From the NCBI GenBank assembly GCA_910588285.1, contig CAJUQB010000011.1, positions 1 through 64,000 of the forward strand: DNA of 64,000 nt, read 5' to 3'. A program made the position numbers and the translations under genes. This DNA is from an uncultured Lachnospiraceae bacterium (lineage in GTDB: Bacteria; Bacillota; Clostridia; Lachnospirales; Lachnospiraceae). The notes beneath the pieces were generated by a model. The model searched no databases. It saw only the letters and a list, made by a program, of their open reading frames with translations, and was not told where the DNA came from. Below, in pieces: positions 41,214-50,692 of the stretch. Each line of letters starts with the position of its first letter. The first letter of the stretch is position 1.

Positions 41214-43706
41214 ATGAAGATACGAAAAAACACCACAGGGATGCAAAGAGGACGAAGGAAGCAGCAGAGGGAACAGGAGGCAGAGCTTATCCGCTATAAG
41301 CCGGAGCCCGGGGTGGGCCTTAGCGCAAAACAGGTACAGGAGCGGATGGACATGGGGCTTACAAACCGTGTGGAGGACAGGACCTCTGTCACCACCGGAA
41401 AAATCATATGGTCCAATATCTTCACGTATTTTAATCTGATTTTCTTTGTAATAGCAGGGGTGCTGATCTATGAGCAGTCCTACAATAACCTGACCTTTTT
41501 GGGCGTGATTCTTGCCAATACGGTGATCGGGATTGCCCAGGAGCTGCGTTCCAAGAGGGAGCTGGAGAAGCTGCAGCTGGTCTCTGCACCGGAGGTGAAG
41601 GTTCTTCGGGACAGGAAGGTGCAGAAGATTCACAGCGATGATTTGGTGCTGGACGATCTGGTGATTTTTGAATCCGGGAATCAGATCTGTGCGGATGCCA
41701 TCGTGTGCGGCGGCGAGGTCACGGTCAATGAGGCCCTTGTGACCGGGGAGTCGGATGAGATCAAGAAAAAGCCCGGCGATACCCTTCTGTCAGGCAGCTT
41801 TGTGGTGTCGGGCCAGGCCAGTGCGCGGCTGGACCAGGTGGGAGAGGATTCCTTTGCCGCACGGCTGTCAAAGGACGCAAAGAAGATCAAAAGAAAGCAG
41901 CAGCCGGGCATGATGAAGTCGCTGACACGGCTGATTCAGGTGATCGGAGTGATTATCATCCCCTTTGGGGCGCTGATGTTCTGGAACCAGTACCATGTGG
42001 TGGGGCTGGAGGAAAAGGTGAGTGTGGAGAATACGGCGGCATCCATTATCGGCATGATCCCGGAGGGGCTGTATCTGCTGACCAGCATTGCCCTGGCGGC
42101 CAGCACCGTCCGGCTGGCCAGGCATAATACCCTGGTGCATGATATGAAATGCATTGAGACGCTGGCCCGGGTGGATATGATCTGCGTGGACAAGACCGGG
42201 ACCATCACGGAGCCGGAAATGCAGGTGCAGGGGATCCTGCCCCTGGCCGGGGAGACAGAGGCTGCCTGTCAGGAGCGGCTTGCCCGGTTTGTTTCCTGCA
42301 TGAAGGGGGGCAATGAGACCATGAAGGCCCTGAAGGCCTATTGCCAGGCCGGGAAGGCATGTTTGGAGGAGGAGGCCCCGGCGCGGATCAAGGATTTCTC
42401 TTCCGCGGACAAGTTCAGCGGGGTGGAGCTTAGAGAAGGGGAGGCATATCTTCTGGGGGCGCCGGAATTCCTGCTGCCCCAGGGGGAGGAGGAACTGGAG
42501 GCCGTCGTTGCGGAGCTTTCCCGAGGCGGGGCCCGGGTGCTTCTGTTTGCTGCCTATGCCTTTGCGCATCATGGGGCAGATGATATTTTTGGGGAGGGCA
42601 GGCTGGGCGCGGGGGTAAGGCCCCTGGCGCTTGTAACCCTTGTCAATCCCATCCGGCCCAGGGCCCGGGAGACCTTCCAGTATTTTACAGAGCAGGGGGT
42701 GTCCATCAAGGTGATCTCCGGAGACAACCCGCTGACAGCGGCCCGGGCGGCCCAGATGGCCGGGATTCCTCAAGCGGACAGCTGTATCGATGTCTCCGCG
42801 CTGCATCGGGAGGAGGAGATTGCCCAGGCAGCGCTGGAATATACGGTATTCGGCCGGGTGACGCCGGAGCAGAAGCGGATCCTGGTGCGGACGCTGAAGA
42901 AGGCCGGCCACACCGTAGCCATGACCGGGGATGGGGTCAATGACGTGCTGGCCTTAAAGGATGCGGACTGCAGCATTGCCATGGCCTCCGGCAGCGACGC
43001 GGCATCCAATGTGTCGGATCTTGTGCTGCTGGATTCCGATTTTGCAGGCATGCCCCAGGTGGTTGCGGAGGGGCGGCGGGTCATCAACAACATTGAGCGC
43101 TCTGCCTCTCTGTTCCTGGTGAAGAATATTTTTTCCTTCTTTCTGACCATTATCAGCCTGCTGACAGGCACCCTCTACCCCCTAAAGCCGGCACAGGTTG
43201 CATTGGCATCCGCCTTTATGATCGGGATTCCCTCCTTCTTCCTGGCGCTGGAGCCAAACCACGATATGGTACACGGGAAATTTCTGCGCAATGTGCTCTA
43301 CCGGGCCTTTCCGGCAGGCCTGACTGCAGTGGTGATGGTGGAGTGGTCGCTGCTGTTTGCCAATACCTTTGGCATAGAGCAGGAGAAGGCATCGGTGGTG
43401 GCATTTTTCCTGTACGCGGCTGCGGGCTATGTGATGCTGCACCGGGTATGCAGGCCCATGAATCTCTGGCACGGCGGGCTGTTCGGGCTGATGGGGGCTC
43501 TGCTGCTGCTGACGGCGGCAGTGCTGCCGGGCTTGTTCCAGCTGGTGCCCCTGGATTTTGGATGCGGCCTGATACTTGTTACCCTGATCTGCCTTGGAGT
43601 GTTCCTGGACTGCTGCTTCCAGCGCCTGTTTGCCTGGATCGGGCAGTGGATACGCCGGAATGGGAAGGGGCTGCGGGAGCGGATTCAATCTGCGTGTCTG
43701 TTTTAA
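41214..43706 (+). CDS. Cation-translocating P-type ATPase
   Basis: An 830-residue P-type ATPase with about ten membrane segments. The phosphorylated Asp326 lies in VDKTGTITE, where Ile replaces the usual Leu. TGES is present in LVTGESDEIKKKPGD, MIPEGLYLLTSIAL carries the PEGL motif of P2-like pumps, and MTGDGVNDVLALKDADCSIA is the hinge. The catalytic domain is shorter than in animal homologues, as in many Firmicutes. Ion specificity is uncertain: a Ca2+ or other divalent/monovalent cation. Start follows AAAGGAGAC. Monocistronic. Confidence 0.9.
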   Translation: MKIRKNTTGMQRGRRKQQREQEAELIRYKPEPGVGLSAKQVQERMDMGLTNRVEDRTSVTTGKIIWSNIFTYFNLIFFVIAGVLIYEQSYNNLTFLGVILANTVIGIAQELRSKRELEKLQLVSAPEVKVLRDRKVQKIHSDDLVLDDLVIFESGNQICADAIVCGGEVTVNEALVTGESDEIKKKPGDTLLSGSFVVSGQASARLDQVGEDSFAARLSKDAKKIKRKQQPGMMKSLTRLIQVIGVIIIPFGALMFWNQYHVVGLEEKVSVENTAASIIGMIPEGLYLLTSIALAASTVRLARHNTLVHDMKCIETLARVDMICVDKTGTITEPEMQVQGILPLAGETEAACQERLARFVSCMKGGNETMKALKAYCQAGKACLEEEAPARIKDFSSADKFSGVELREGEAYLLGAPEFLLPQGEEELEAVVAELSRGGARVLLFAAYAFAHHGADDIFGEGRLGAGVRPLALVTLVNPIRPRARETFQYFTEQGVSIKVISGDNPLTAARAAQMAGIPQADSCIDVSALHREEEIAQAALEYTVFGRVTPEQKRILVRTLKKAGHTVAMTGDGVNDVLALKDADCSIAMASGSDAASNVSDLVLLDSDFAGMPQVVAEGRRVINNIERSASLFLVKNIFSFFLTIISLLTGTLYPLKPAQVALASAFMIGIPSFFLALEPNHDMVHGKFLRNVLYRAFPAGLTAVVMVEWSLLFANTFGIEQEKASVVAFFLYAAAGYVMLHRVCRPMNLWHGGLFGLMGALLLLTAAVLPGLFQLVPLDFGCGLILVTLICLGVFLDCCFQRLFAWIGQWIRRNGKGLRERIQSACLF

Positions 43707-43707
43707 A

Positions 43708-43736
43708 TTGATTTTTGCAGGAAAGATGTGTATAAT
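43708..43736 (+). promoter_or_regulatory. Promoter of the rarA operon
   Basis: TTGATT (43708-43713), 17 bases, TATAAT (43731-43736), 44 bases before rarA. Confidence 0.65.
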
Positions 43737-43780
43737 AGGATTAGTACACAATAGGCGGGGGAAGGAACAAGGGAGCATAC

Positions 43781-45100
43781 ATGGATTTATTTGATTATAT
43801 GCGGGAACAGAATATGGAAAAGGAATCTCCGCTGGCCAGCCGGATGCGGCCCACTACCTTAGACGAGGTGGTGGGGCAGCAGCACATCATTGGCAGGGAT
43901 AAGCTGCTGTACCGGGCCATTGCGGCAGATAAGCTGGGATCCGTTATTTTTTACGGGCCTCCCGGCACAGGGAAGACCACCCTGGCCAAGGTGATTGCCA
44001 ATACCACCAGCGCCCGGTTTACCCAGATGAATGCCACCTCGGCCGGCAAGAAGGATATGGAAGAGGTGGTGGAGCAGGCCAAAAGCAACAACGGAATGTA
44101 TGGGCAGAAGACCATTTTATTTATTGACGAGATCCATCGGTTCAACAAGGGCCAGCAGGATTATCTGCTGCCCTTTGTGGAGGACGGAACCGTCACCCTG
44201 ATCGGGGCCACTACGGAGAATCCTTATTTTGAAGTCAATGGGGCGCTGCTGTCCCGGTCCATTATCTTTGAATTGAAGCCCTTGTCTAAGGAGGATATCC
44301 GGATCCTGATCCAGCGGGCAGTGGAGGACCGGGAGAAGGGGATGGGCGCTTACCAGGGTGTGATTGAGGAGGAGGCCCTGGAATTTCTGGCAGATGTGGC
44401 CAACGGCGATGCCAGGGCTGCCCTGACTGCCGTGGAGCTTGGGATCCTCACCACGCCCAGAAGTGGGGACGGCAGGATCCACATTACCCTGGAGGTGGCA
44501 TCGGAGTGCATCCAGAAGCGGGTGGTGCGCTATGACAAGAGCGGGGATAACCATTATGACACCATTTCCGCCTTTATCAAGAGCATGCGGGGCTCGGACC
44601 CGGATGCGGCGGTGTATTATCTGGCGCGGATGCTGTATGCGGGGGAGGACATCAAGTTTATTTCCCGGCGGATTATGATCTGTGCCTCCGAGGATGTGGG
44701 CAATGCTGACCCCAATGCATTGACCGTGGCGGTGAGCGCGGCCCAGGCCGTGGAACGCATTGGGATGCCGGAGGCTGCCATCATCCTGTCCCAGGCAGTG
44801 ACCTATGTGGCCAGCGCCCCCAAGAGCAATGCCTCCAACATGGCCATTGCCCGGGCCACGGAGGCAGTGAAGAATACCAGGACAGCGCCGGTGCCGGTGC
44901 ATCTGCAGGATGCCCACTATAAGGGGGCGGCCAAGCTGGGCCACGGGGAGGGCTATCAGTATGCCCACCTGTATCCCAACCATTATGTGAAGCAGCAATA
45001 TCTGCCGGACGGCCTGACGGAGGAGCGGTTTTACGAGCCTACGGAGCAGGGCTATGAGAAACAGATCAAGAGCTGGCTGGAATTTATCCGCCAGGGTTGA
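43781..45100 (+). CDS. rarA: Replication-associated recombination protein A
   Basis: A 439-residue AAA+ clamp-loader relative (RarA/MgsA) acting at stalled replication forks. The N-terminus has LASRMRPTTLDEVVGQQHI. Walker A is GPPGTGKTT (about residues 59-67), Walker B is LFIDEIHRFN, and sensor 1 is LIGATTENPYFEVN. The C-terminal tetramerisation domain includes ASEDVGNADPNAL and the end motif HYVKQQYLPDGL. Start follows GGAACAAGGGAG. First gene of a tightly spaced unit. Confidence 0.95.
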   Translation: MDLFDYMREQNMEKESPLASRMRPTTLDEVVGQQHIIGRDKLLYRAIAADKLGSVIFYGPPGTGKTTLAKVIANTTSARFTQMNATSAGKKDMEEVVEQAKSNNGMYGQKTILFIDEIHRFNKGQQDYLLPFVEDGTVTLIGATTENPYFEVNGALLSRSIIFELKPLSKEDIRILIQRAVEDREKGMGAYQGVIEEEALEFLADVANGDARAALTAVELGILTTPRSGDGRIHITLEVASECIQKRVVRYDKSGDNHYDTISAFIKSMRGSDPDAAVYYLARMLYAGEDIKFISRRIMICASEDVGNADPNALTVAVSAAQAVERIGMPEAAIILSQAVTYVASAPKSNASNMAIARATEAVKNTRTAPVPVHLQDAHYKGAAKLGHGEGYQYAHLYPNHYVKQQYLPDGLTEERFYEPTEQGYEKQIKSWLEFIRQG

Positions 45101-45117
45101 AATTGGAGGACGAAATG

Positions 45118-46416
45118 ATGAAACCTTATCAGGAAATGACACGGGAGGAATTGCTGGCAGAGCAGAAAAGCCTGAAAGCGGCCTATAAAAAGCATGAACA
45201 GAGCAAGCTGAAGCTGGATATGTCCAGGGGCAAGCCCTCCCAGGAGCAGCTGGACCTGTCCATGGGCATGATGGATGTGCTGAGCAGCGACTCGGATCTG
45301 AAGTGTGAGGACGGCACGGACTGCCGCAATTACGGAGTTCTGGACGGGATCTGGGAGGCGAAGGTGCTGCTGGGGGATATGATCGAATGCCATCCGGACA
45401 ATATTCTGATCTATGGGAATTCCAGCCTGAACGTGATGTATGACACCATTTCCCGCTCTATGACCCACGGGGTCATGGGAAGCACACCCTGGAGCAAGCT
45501 GGGCAAGGTGAAGTTCCTCTGCCCGGTGCCGGGATATGACAGGCATTTTGCCATCACCGAATATTTTGGCATTGAGATGATCAATGTGCCCATGCTGCTG
45601 ACCGGTCCGGATATGGATCTGGTGGAGAAGCTGGTCAGCGAGGATGAGACCATCAAGGGAATCTGGTGCGTGCCCAAATATTCCAACCCTCAGGGCATCA
45701 CCTATTCCGACGAGACGGTACGCCGTTTTGCAAGGCTTAAGCCAGCGGCCAAGGACTTCCGCATCTACTGGGACAATGCATACGGCGTGCATCACCTGTA
45801 CGACATTGACCAGGATAACCTGGTGGAGATTCTGGCAGAGTGCAAGCGGGCCGGGAATCCGGATATGGTTTACAAGTTCTGCTCCACCTCCAAGATCACC
45901 TTCTCCGGCTCCGGCATTGCAGCTCTGGCTACCTCCCCCAACAACCTGGAGGAGATCAAGCGGCAGATGAGCCTTGCAACCATTGGCCACGACAAGGTAA
46001 ACCAGCTGCGCCATGTGCGGTTCTTTGGAGATATCTACGGGATGACGGAGCACATGCGCAAGCATGCGGATATCCTGCGGCCCAAGTTTGAGATGATTCT
46101 TGACACCTTTGACCGGGAGCTGGCCGACCTGGGGGTGGGAAGCTGGATCCGGCCCAAGGGCGGATATTTTATCTGCTTTGAGGCCCTGGACGGCTGCGCC
46201 AGGTCCATTGTATCCATGGCCAAGGGGGCGGGGCTTGTGATGACCCCGGCAGGAGCGCCCTTCCCCTACGGGAAGGATCCCAGGGATTCCGTGATCCGTA
46301 TCGCGCCCTCCTACCCAACGCTGGAGGATTTGAAGATGGCTACGGATATTTTTGTAATCTGTGTGAAGCTGGTGAGCATCAATAAGATTTTAAAGGAAAA
46401 GCAGCAGGCGGAGTAA
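45118..46416 (+). CDS. Aminotransferase class I/II (aspartate aminotransferase, PF12897-like)
   Basis: A 432-residue pyridoxal-phosphate aminotransferase. The Schiff-base lysine is in STSKITFSGSG. WCVPKYSNPQGITYS carries the conserved Asn, YWDNAYGVHHL the Asp/Tyr pair, and WIRPKGGYFICFE lies in the small domain. It resembles the divergent clade of bacterial aspartate aminotransferases. ATG 45118 is chosen because GGAGGA precedes it; upstream in-frame codons would overlap rarA. It lies 17 bases after rarA and 3 before the next gene. Confidence 0.88.
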   Translation: MKPYQEMTREELLAEQKSLKAAYKKHEQSKLKLDMSRGKPSQEQLDLSMGMMDVLSSDSDLKCEDGTDCRNYGVLDGIWEAKVLLGDMIECHPDNILIYGNSSLNVMYDTISRSMTHGVMGSTPWSKLGKVKFLCPVPGYDRHFAITEYFGIEMINVPMLLTGPDMDLVEKLVSEDETIKGIWCVPKYSNPQGITYSDETVRRFARLKPAAKDFRIYWDNAYGVHHLYDIDQDNLVEILAECKRAGNPDMVYKFCSTSKITFSGSGIAALATSPNNLEEIKRQMSLATIGHDKVNQLRHVRFFGDIYGMTEHMRKHADILRPKFEMILDTFDRELADLGVGSWIRPKGGYFICFEALDGCARSIVSMAKGAGLVMTPAGAPFPYGKDPRDSVIRIAPSYPTLEDLKMATDIFVICVKLVSINKILKEKQQAE

Positions 46417-46419
46417 ATA

Positions 46420-47481
46420 ATGGATAAGATTAGGAGCTTTTTCAAGCGTAAGGATATAGAATTTTCGGCGAAACGATACGGCATCGACGCCTTAGGGGCC
46501 ATGGCCCAGGGATTGTTTGCCTCCCTGCTGATAGGGACGATTATCAGCACCATCGGAGAGCAGGCAGGGGTACAGATCCTGGTGGATATCGGCACCTTTG
46601 CAAAGGGAGCCACCGGCTATGCCATGGCCGTTGCCATTGGCCATGCATTGAAATGCCCGCCGCTGGTGCTGTTTTCCCTGGCTGCCGTAGGCGGGGCGGC
46701 CAACAGCCTGGGCGGGGCGGGAGGCCCCCTCGCGGTTCTTGTGATCACGATTCTTGCAGCGGAATGCGGCAAGGCCGTGTCCAAGGAGACAAAGATTGAT
46801 ATTCTTGTGACGCCATTTGTGACCATACTGGTGGGCAGCCTTCTGTCCATCGGACTGGCGCCCTATATCGGAGCAGCGGCCAGCGCGGTGGGGAATGCCA
46901 TCATGTGGGCCACAGAGCTGCAGCCCTTCTTCATGGGGATTCTGGTCTCCGTGATGGTGGGAATCGCCCTGACACTGCCCATCTCCAGCGCGGCTATCTG
47001 TGCGGCCCTGGGACTTACGGGCCTGGCCGGAGGAGCGGCGGTGGCGGGCTGCTGTGCCCAGATGGTGGGCTTTGCGGTGATGAGCTTTCGGGAGAACCGC
47101 TGGGGCGGACTCTTTGCTCAGGGCATTGGCACCAGCATGCTGCAGATGGGCAATATTGTAAAGAATCCCAGAATCTGGATTCCGGCGATTGTAACCTCTG
47201 CCATTACCGGCCCGATTGCCACCTGCGTATTTCAGATGAATATGAATGGGGCAGCGGTGGCCTCGGGCATGGGAACCTGCGGATTGGTGGGACAGATCGG
47301 CGTCTACACCGGCTGGATGAGCGATATTGCGGCAGGAAGCAAGGCAGCGGTAACTGCCTTTGACTGGATTGGGCTGATCCTGATCTGCTTTTTGCTGCCA
47401 GGGGTGATCTGCTGGGCGCTGGGCGCGCTGCTGCGCAGGCTTGGCTGGATCCGGGAAAATGACCTGAAGCTGGAATTATAG
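46420..47481 (+). CDS. PTS transporter subunit IIC-like membrane protein
   Basis: A 353-residue very hydrophobic protein with about nine to ten membrane segments. The beginning, RYGIDALGAMAQGLFASLLI, and the interior, LPISSAAICAALGLTGLAGG, are characteristic of the PTS_EIIC_2 family. No IIA or IIB genes or domains are nearby, so true phosphotransferase function is doubtful and another transport role is possible. It starts three bases after the aminotransferase stop, so the two are translationally coupled. Confidence 0.85.
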   Translation: MDKIRSFFKRKDIEFSAKRYGIDALGAMAQGLFASLLIGTIISTIGEQAGVQILVDIGTFAKGATGYAMAVAIGHALKCPPLVLFSLAAVGGAANSLGGAGGPLAVLVITILAAECGKAVSKETKIDILVTPFVTILVGSLLSIGLAPYIGAAASAVGNAIMWATELQPFFMGILVSVMVGIALTLPISSAAICAALGLTGLAGGAAVAGCCAQMVGFAVMSFRENRWGGLFAQGIGTSMLQMGNIVKNPRIWIPAIVTSAITGPIATCVFQMNMNGAAVASGMGTCGLVGQIGVYTGWMSDIAAGSKAAVTAFDWIGLILICFLLPGVICWALGALLRRLGWIRENDLKLEL

Positions 47482-47527
47482 AATGATAGAAGGATAGAAG
47501 TATCAAAATCATAAGGAGGTGGCCTGT

Positions 47528-48844
47528 ATGGGGGAACTGATGAAGAATTTTAAAAATGGGCGTGTGGTGGTGCGTGACCGGGAGAGCGGAGATGTGATCA
47601 CAGAGACCACAGTGCTGGAATTTGATGCAAACAATAATATACTTACCATTCCAAGGGGCAGTATTCCGCCCCAGGAGGACCGGGCTCTGACGCTCCTGAT
47701 TCTGAGCCACAATATGGCTTATGAATATTTCGGGAATATCCGCAGGAACCGCGTGGGGGATGATATCCGGATTGCGATTTTCGGGGAAAAGGAAAAGGAA
47801 GATCGGGGATACCCAAGGTATGAGCTGCAGGCCAAGGCAACCATTGATTCCTTTGTCGTCCAGGGCCAGCGGGTGCCGCTGAACCGGCCGGTTCCCATAC
47901 AGATCAAGAATATCAGCGCAAACGGCCTGCTGATTCAGACCGGGGAATACGAGCTGGAGGTGGGAGAGCAGATTTGGGTCAATATCCATCTGGAGGGGAA
48001 TGCCTTCACCAGCAAATACGAGACGGTCCGCACTCAGCTGGAGGACGACAGGATCCTGCTGTACGGCTGCCGCAACATGATTCAGGACGAGCGGCAGGCA
48101 GAGGTTGCAGCGGCAGAGTCCCGCAGGCCCGTGGGAACAGGAAGGGGCAAAATGAACGTCCGGGAGGCTGCCATGTATTACGAGGAGCACCAGCGGGTGA
48201 TGGAGCGTGACAGCGGCTATCTGCGCATGATGGAAATGACTGCCCAGGTCATGCAGGCAGGGAATGAGAAGCAGGTGGAGCTTTTGGCCGGAGGGATCCT
48301 CCAGATGTCCCAGACCATGGGGCTTCCCGTGCTCCTAAACTGCATTCACCGGCAGCGCTCCCAGCGGGAGGAGCGGGTGCGCCATTGCCTGAATGCGGCG
48401 CTTTTGAGCGGGTTTCTGGCAGTCTGGAATGGCCTTGAGGAGCAGGAGGCAGCTGCAGTGGTTCAGAAATGCTTGGAGGGCAGCATGGGGAAGGATATCA
48501 GCCAGGAGCCCCTAAGGGTGCAGAATATCCTAATGGCGGCAGAGACGTATGACACACGGGGATCACACCCCACAGGCGCTATCGCGGGAATTCCCATGGT
48601 GTACCTGGAGCAGCTGAAATATGCCGGAAAGGATCAGCCGAGAGAGACCCTGCGGGGACAGGAACGGGAGCTGGCACAGCGTATCTTGCAATGCCTGAAC
48701 CAGCGGAACGTTATGCTTGCCGACGGGCGGACGGCAAAGATTCTGCGGATCCTGCCCAATGATGTGGCGCATCCGCTGCTTTTTGTAGACGGTGTGGCAT
48801 TACAGGAAAAAGATCCCAGGAATCTGATGTGGATTCGGGTGTAA
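47528..48844 (+). CDS. PilZ domain protein with degenerate HD-GYP-like domain
   Basis: A 438-residue protein. Residues ~90-190 form a PilZ domain with both c-di-GMP contacts: Arg93-x3-Arg97 in DRGYPRYEL, and NISANG (128-133), the (D/N)xSxxG motif. Residues ~230-430 look like a decayed HD-GYP domain: HCLNAALLSGFLAVWNGLEE keeps the first His, but the place of the HD pair reads GS, and the GYP motif is absent. A typical HD-GYP tail remains (MLADGRTAKILRILP). It should bind c-di-GMP and be unable to hydrolyse it. ATG 47528 follows AAGGAGGT. The alarmone synthetase starts 13 bases downstream. Confidence 0.8.
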   Translation: MGELMKNFKNGRVVVRDRESGDVITETTVLEFDANNNILTIPRGSIPPQEDRALTLLILSHNMAYEYFGNIRRNRVGDDIRIAIFGEKEKEDRGYPRYELQAKATIDSFVVQGQRVPLNRPVPIQIKNISANGLLIQTGEYELEVGEQIWVNIHLEGNAFTSKYETVRTQLEDDRILLYGCRNMIQDERQAEVAAAESRRPVGTGRGKMNVREAAMYYEEHQRVMERDSGYLRMMEMTAQVMQAGNEKQVELLAGGILQMSQTMGLPVLLNCIHRQRSQREERVRHCLNAALLSGFLAVWNGLEEQEAAAVVQKCLEGSMGKDISQEPLRVQNILMAAETYDTRGSHPTGAIAGIPMVYLEQLKYAGKDQPRETLRGQERELAQRILQCLNQRNVMLADGRTAKILRILPNDVAHPLLFVDGVALQEKDPRNLMWIRV

Positions 48845-48856
48845 CGGAAAGAGGGG

Positions 48857-49522
48857 ATGAATGTGGATCCGATCGCAGCGATGGGAGATGATATTGACAG
48901 CTGGACAACGATCATGTTTCTGTATCATTCGGCCTTGAAGAAGGTCAACACAAAGCTGGAGATTTTGAATGACGAATTTAAGCATGTACACAAGTACAAT
49001 CCGATCGAATATTTCAAATCCAGGATCAAGACGCCGGAGAGCATCGTAAAAAAGCTGAAGCGGAGCGGTCTGGAAAGTACCATTATCAATATGGTTGATC
49101 ATGTGAATGATATTGCAGGAATACGGCTGGTGTGTTCCTTCACCTCTGATATCTACCGCCTGGCGGAGATGATCGGCAAGCAGAATGATCTGACTGTGGT
49201 AACGGTGAAGGATTATATCAAGAACCCTAAGCCAAGCGGCTACAAGAGCTACCATATGCTGGTGACAGTCCCGATTTTTCTGACAGAGGGCGTGGTGGAT
49301 ACAAAGGTCGAGATTCAGATTCGTACCATTGCCATGGATTTCTGGGCCAGCCTGGAGCATAAGATTTATTATAAATTTGAAGGGAATGCGCCGGATTATA
49401 TCAGCCGGGAGCTGCGGGACTGTGCGGAGATGGTATCTATGCTGGATGCCAGGATGCTCCGCCTGAATGAGGCAGTGCTCAAGGCCAAGGCAGAGCAGGA
49501 TGCAGCCCAGAAAAACGAATAA
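48857..49522 (+). CDS. Small alarmone synthetase (GTP pyrophosphokinase, RelQ-like)
   Basis: A 221-residue single-domain (p)ppGpp synthetase that transfers pyrophosphate from ATP to GDP or GTP. Catalytic segments are intact: YFKSRIKTPESIVKKLKR (substrate Arg/Lys), VNDIAGIRLVC (Mg-binding Asp), SGYKSYHMLV (guanosine Tyr) and VEIQIRTIAMDFWASLEHK (catalytic Glu). There is no hydrolase domain. Start follows AAAGAGGGG. Its close spacing to the PilZ gene suggests one transcript. The last residues are a charged helix. Confidence 0.93.
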   Translation: MNVDPIAAMGDDIDSWTTIMFLYHSALKKVNTKLEILNDEFKHVHKYNPIEYFKSRIKTPESIVKKLKRSGLESTIINMVDHVNDIAGIRLVCSFTSDIYRLAEMIGKQNDLTVVTVKDYIKNPKPSGYKSYHMLVTVPIFLTEGVVDTKVEIQIRTIAMDFWASLEHKIYYKFEGNAPDYISRELRDCAEMVSMLDARMLRLNEAVLKAKAEQDAAQKNE

Positions 49523-49532
49523 CAGGAGACAT

Positions 49533-49558
49533 AAAGCGGAGACTAAAATCTCCGCTTT
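49533..49558. terminator. Bidirectional terminator between convergent genes
   Basis: Perfect 10-base arms AAAGCGGAGA and TCTCCGCTTT around CTAAAA. It overlaps the last codons of the minus-strand membrane protein and follows the alarmone synthetase stop by about ten bases. Confidence 0.75.
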
Positions 49559-50586
49559 AATAATGTCACAATCCGCTCCAGAAGGCGGCTGGTGCCCTGC
49601 AGCTCCTGTACCTTCAGGCGGTTCTCCTCGGAGAAGCCCACCAGTGTGTTGTGATTGGCCTCCGCCAGGTAATCAATGATACCGTCAATGTCGGATTTGA
49701 TATTTTTCGGGCACTTGATGTACACGTGCTTATTCAGCGTAATGTACAGGGTGTAGGAAATGTTGAAATGATACCAGAAAAATTTGTGGAGGGTGGAGTA
49801 CTTATAAATCCAGATCATTTCCCGAATCGGCACAATGGCAATGCCAAAGGAGGCGATTTCAATAAAATAGTGCTCGGTGATAAACATATCCTCTGTGGCC
49901 AGCTGCGGCAGCGTGGCCAGCTCCTCCTCGGCCTGGGCCAGGAGCAGGGAGGGCCGTCCAAAGCGCCCCAGCTGTCTGCAGGGAGGGGACAGCACCGGAA
50001 ATAAAATATAGGTCATGCTCAGAATCAGAGAGATCAGGGCATACATTCCGCTGAGGGCAAGGAGGATCAGCAGAACCAGGGTGAGGATCGGGTTCAGGTC
50101 CGGCTCGCTGAGGATATAGGGAGAAACCTTGCTTTTCAGTCCCTGGGCAGTCCAGCTTAGATCCTCCGCCAGGGAGGCGGCCAGGGCCTGAAAGGAATCT
50201 CCCTGGTGTACAATCCGCCCCCGGATGTGCTGGGTGTCTATATAGGGAAGCCCCTCCTCGCAGGTGATGGGGGAGAGCAGGACCAGGACGCAGGTGCCAT
50301 CCAGAACCGTATAGTAATAGTAGCCGTTGGTACGGCCGAACCGCACGCTGGTATAGCCGGTAAAATAGAGGTCAGTCAGTGTGGCCTGCACATATCCAAA
50401 GCTCTCGCGGTATTGGGTCTGAAGCTCCCTGGCAGAGGTAATCTCTGCCGGGAACAGTATGTCCGGCAGGGGAAACAGGAACCAAAGCAGGGCGGATGCA
50501 ATCAGGTACAGCGCCGGGGGAATCAGCCTGCGGCGGTAAACGGCCTGGATATTCCGGGTGATATAGTGTTCGTAATTTTCGGTCAT
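49543..50586 (-). CDS. Membrane protein of unknown function
   Basis: A 347-residue protein with a hydrophobic segment near the N-terminus (PPALYLIASALLWFLFPLP), an outside or luminal ~130-residue region, and a hydrophobic hairpin at about 165-195 (ILTLVLLILLALSGMYALI). The C-terminal ~130 residues, with IASFGIAIVPIREMIWIYKY, resemble a PH-like beta fold, followed by a charged helix. I do not recognise a named family with certainty. It is convergent with the alarmone synthetase and has no obvious partner. Confidence 0.7.
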   Translation of the reverse strand: MTENYEHYITRNIQAVYRRRLIPPALYLIASALLWFLFPLPDILFPAEITSARELQTQYRESFGYVQATLTDLYFTGYTSVRFGRTNGYYYYTVLDGTCVLVLLSPITCEEGLPYIDTQHIRGRIVHQGDSFQALAASLAEDLSWTAQGLKSKVSPYILSEPDLNPILTLVLLILLALSGMYALISLILSMTYILFPVLSPPCRQLGRFGRPSLLLAQAEEELATLPQLATEDMFITEHYFIEIASFGIAIVPIREMIWIYKYSTLHKFFWYHFNISYTLYITLNKHVYIKCPKNIKSDIDGIIDYLAEANHNTLVGFSEENRLKVQELQGTSRLLERIVTLLKRRF

Positions 50587-50692
50587 ATCATAAACTCCTG
50601 GGTCAGGTGGGAAAAGCAGTGTGGTTTTTAATAGTAGCTTTTCTAGTATAACAGATTTCCGGCTCCAGGCAAAGGAGAATTTGCAGTATATT

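Noticed and set aside
41868..42911. 347-residue open frame opposite the P-type ATPase
   Set aside because: Shadow frame with Pro/Gly/His-rich composition and no start signal.
44117..45142. 341-residue open frame opposite rarA
   Set aside because: Shadow frame; no ribosome site, and rarA is complete on the other strand.
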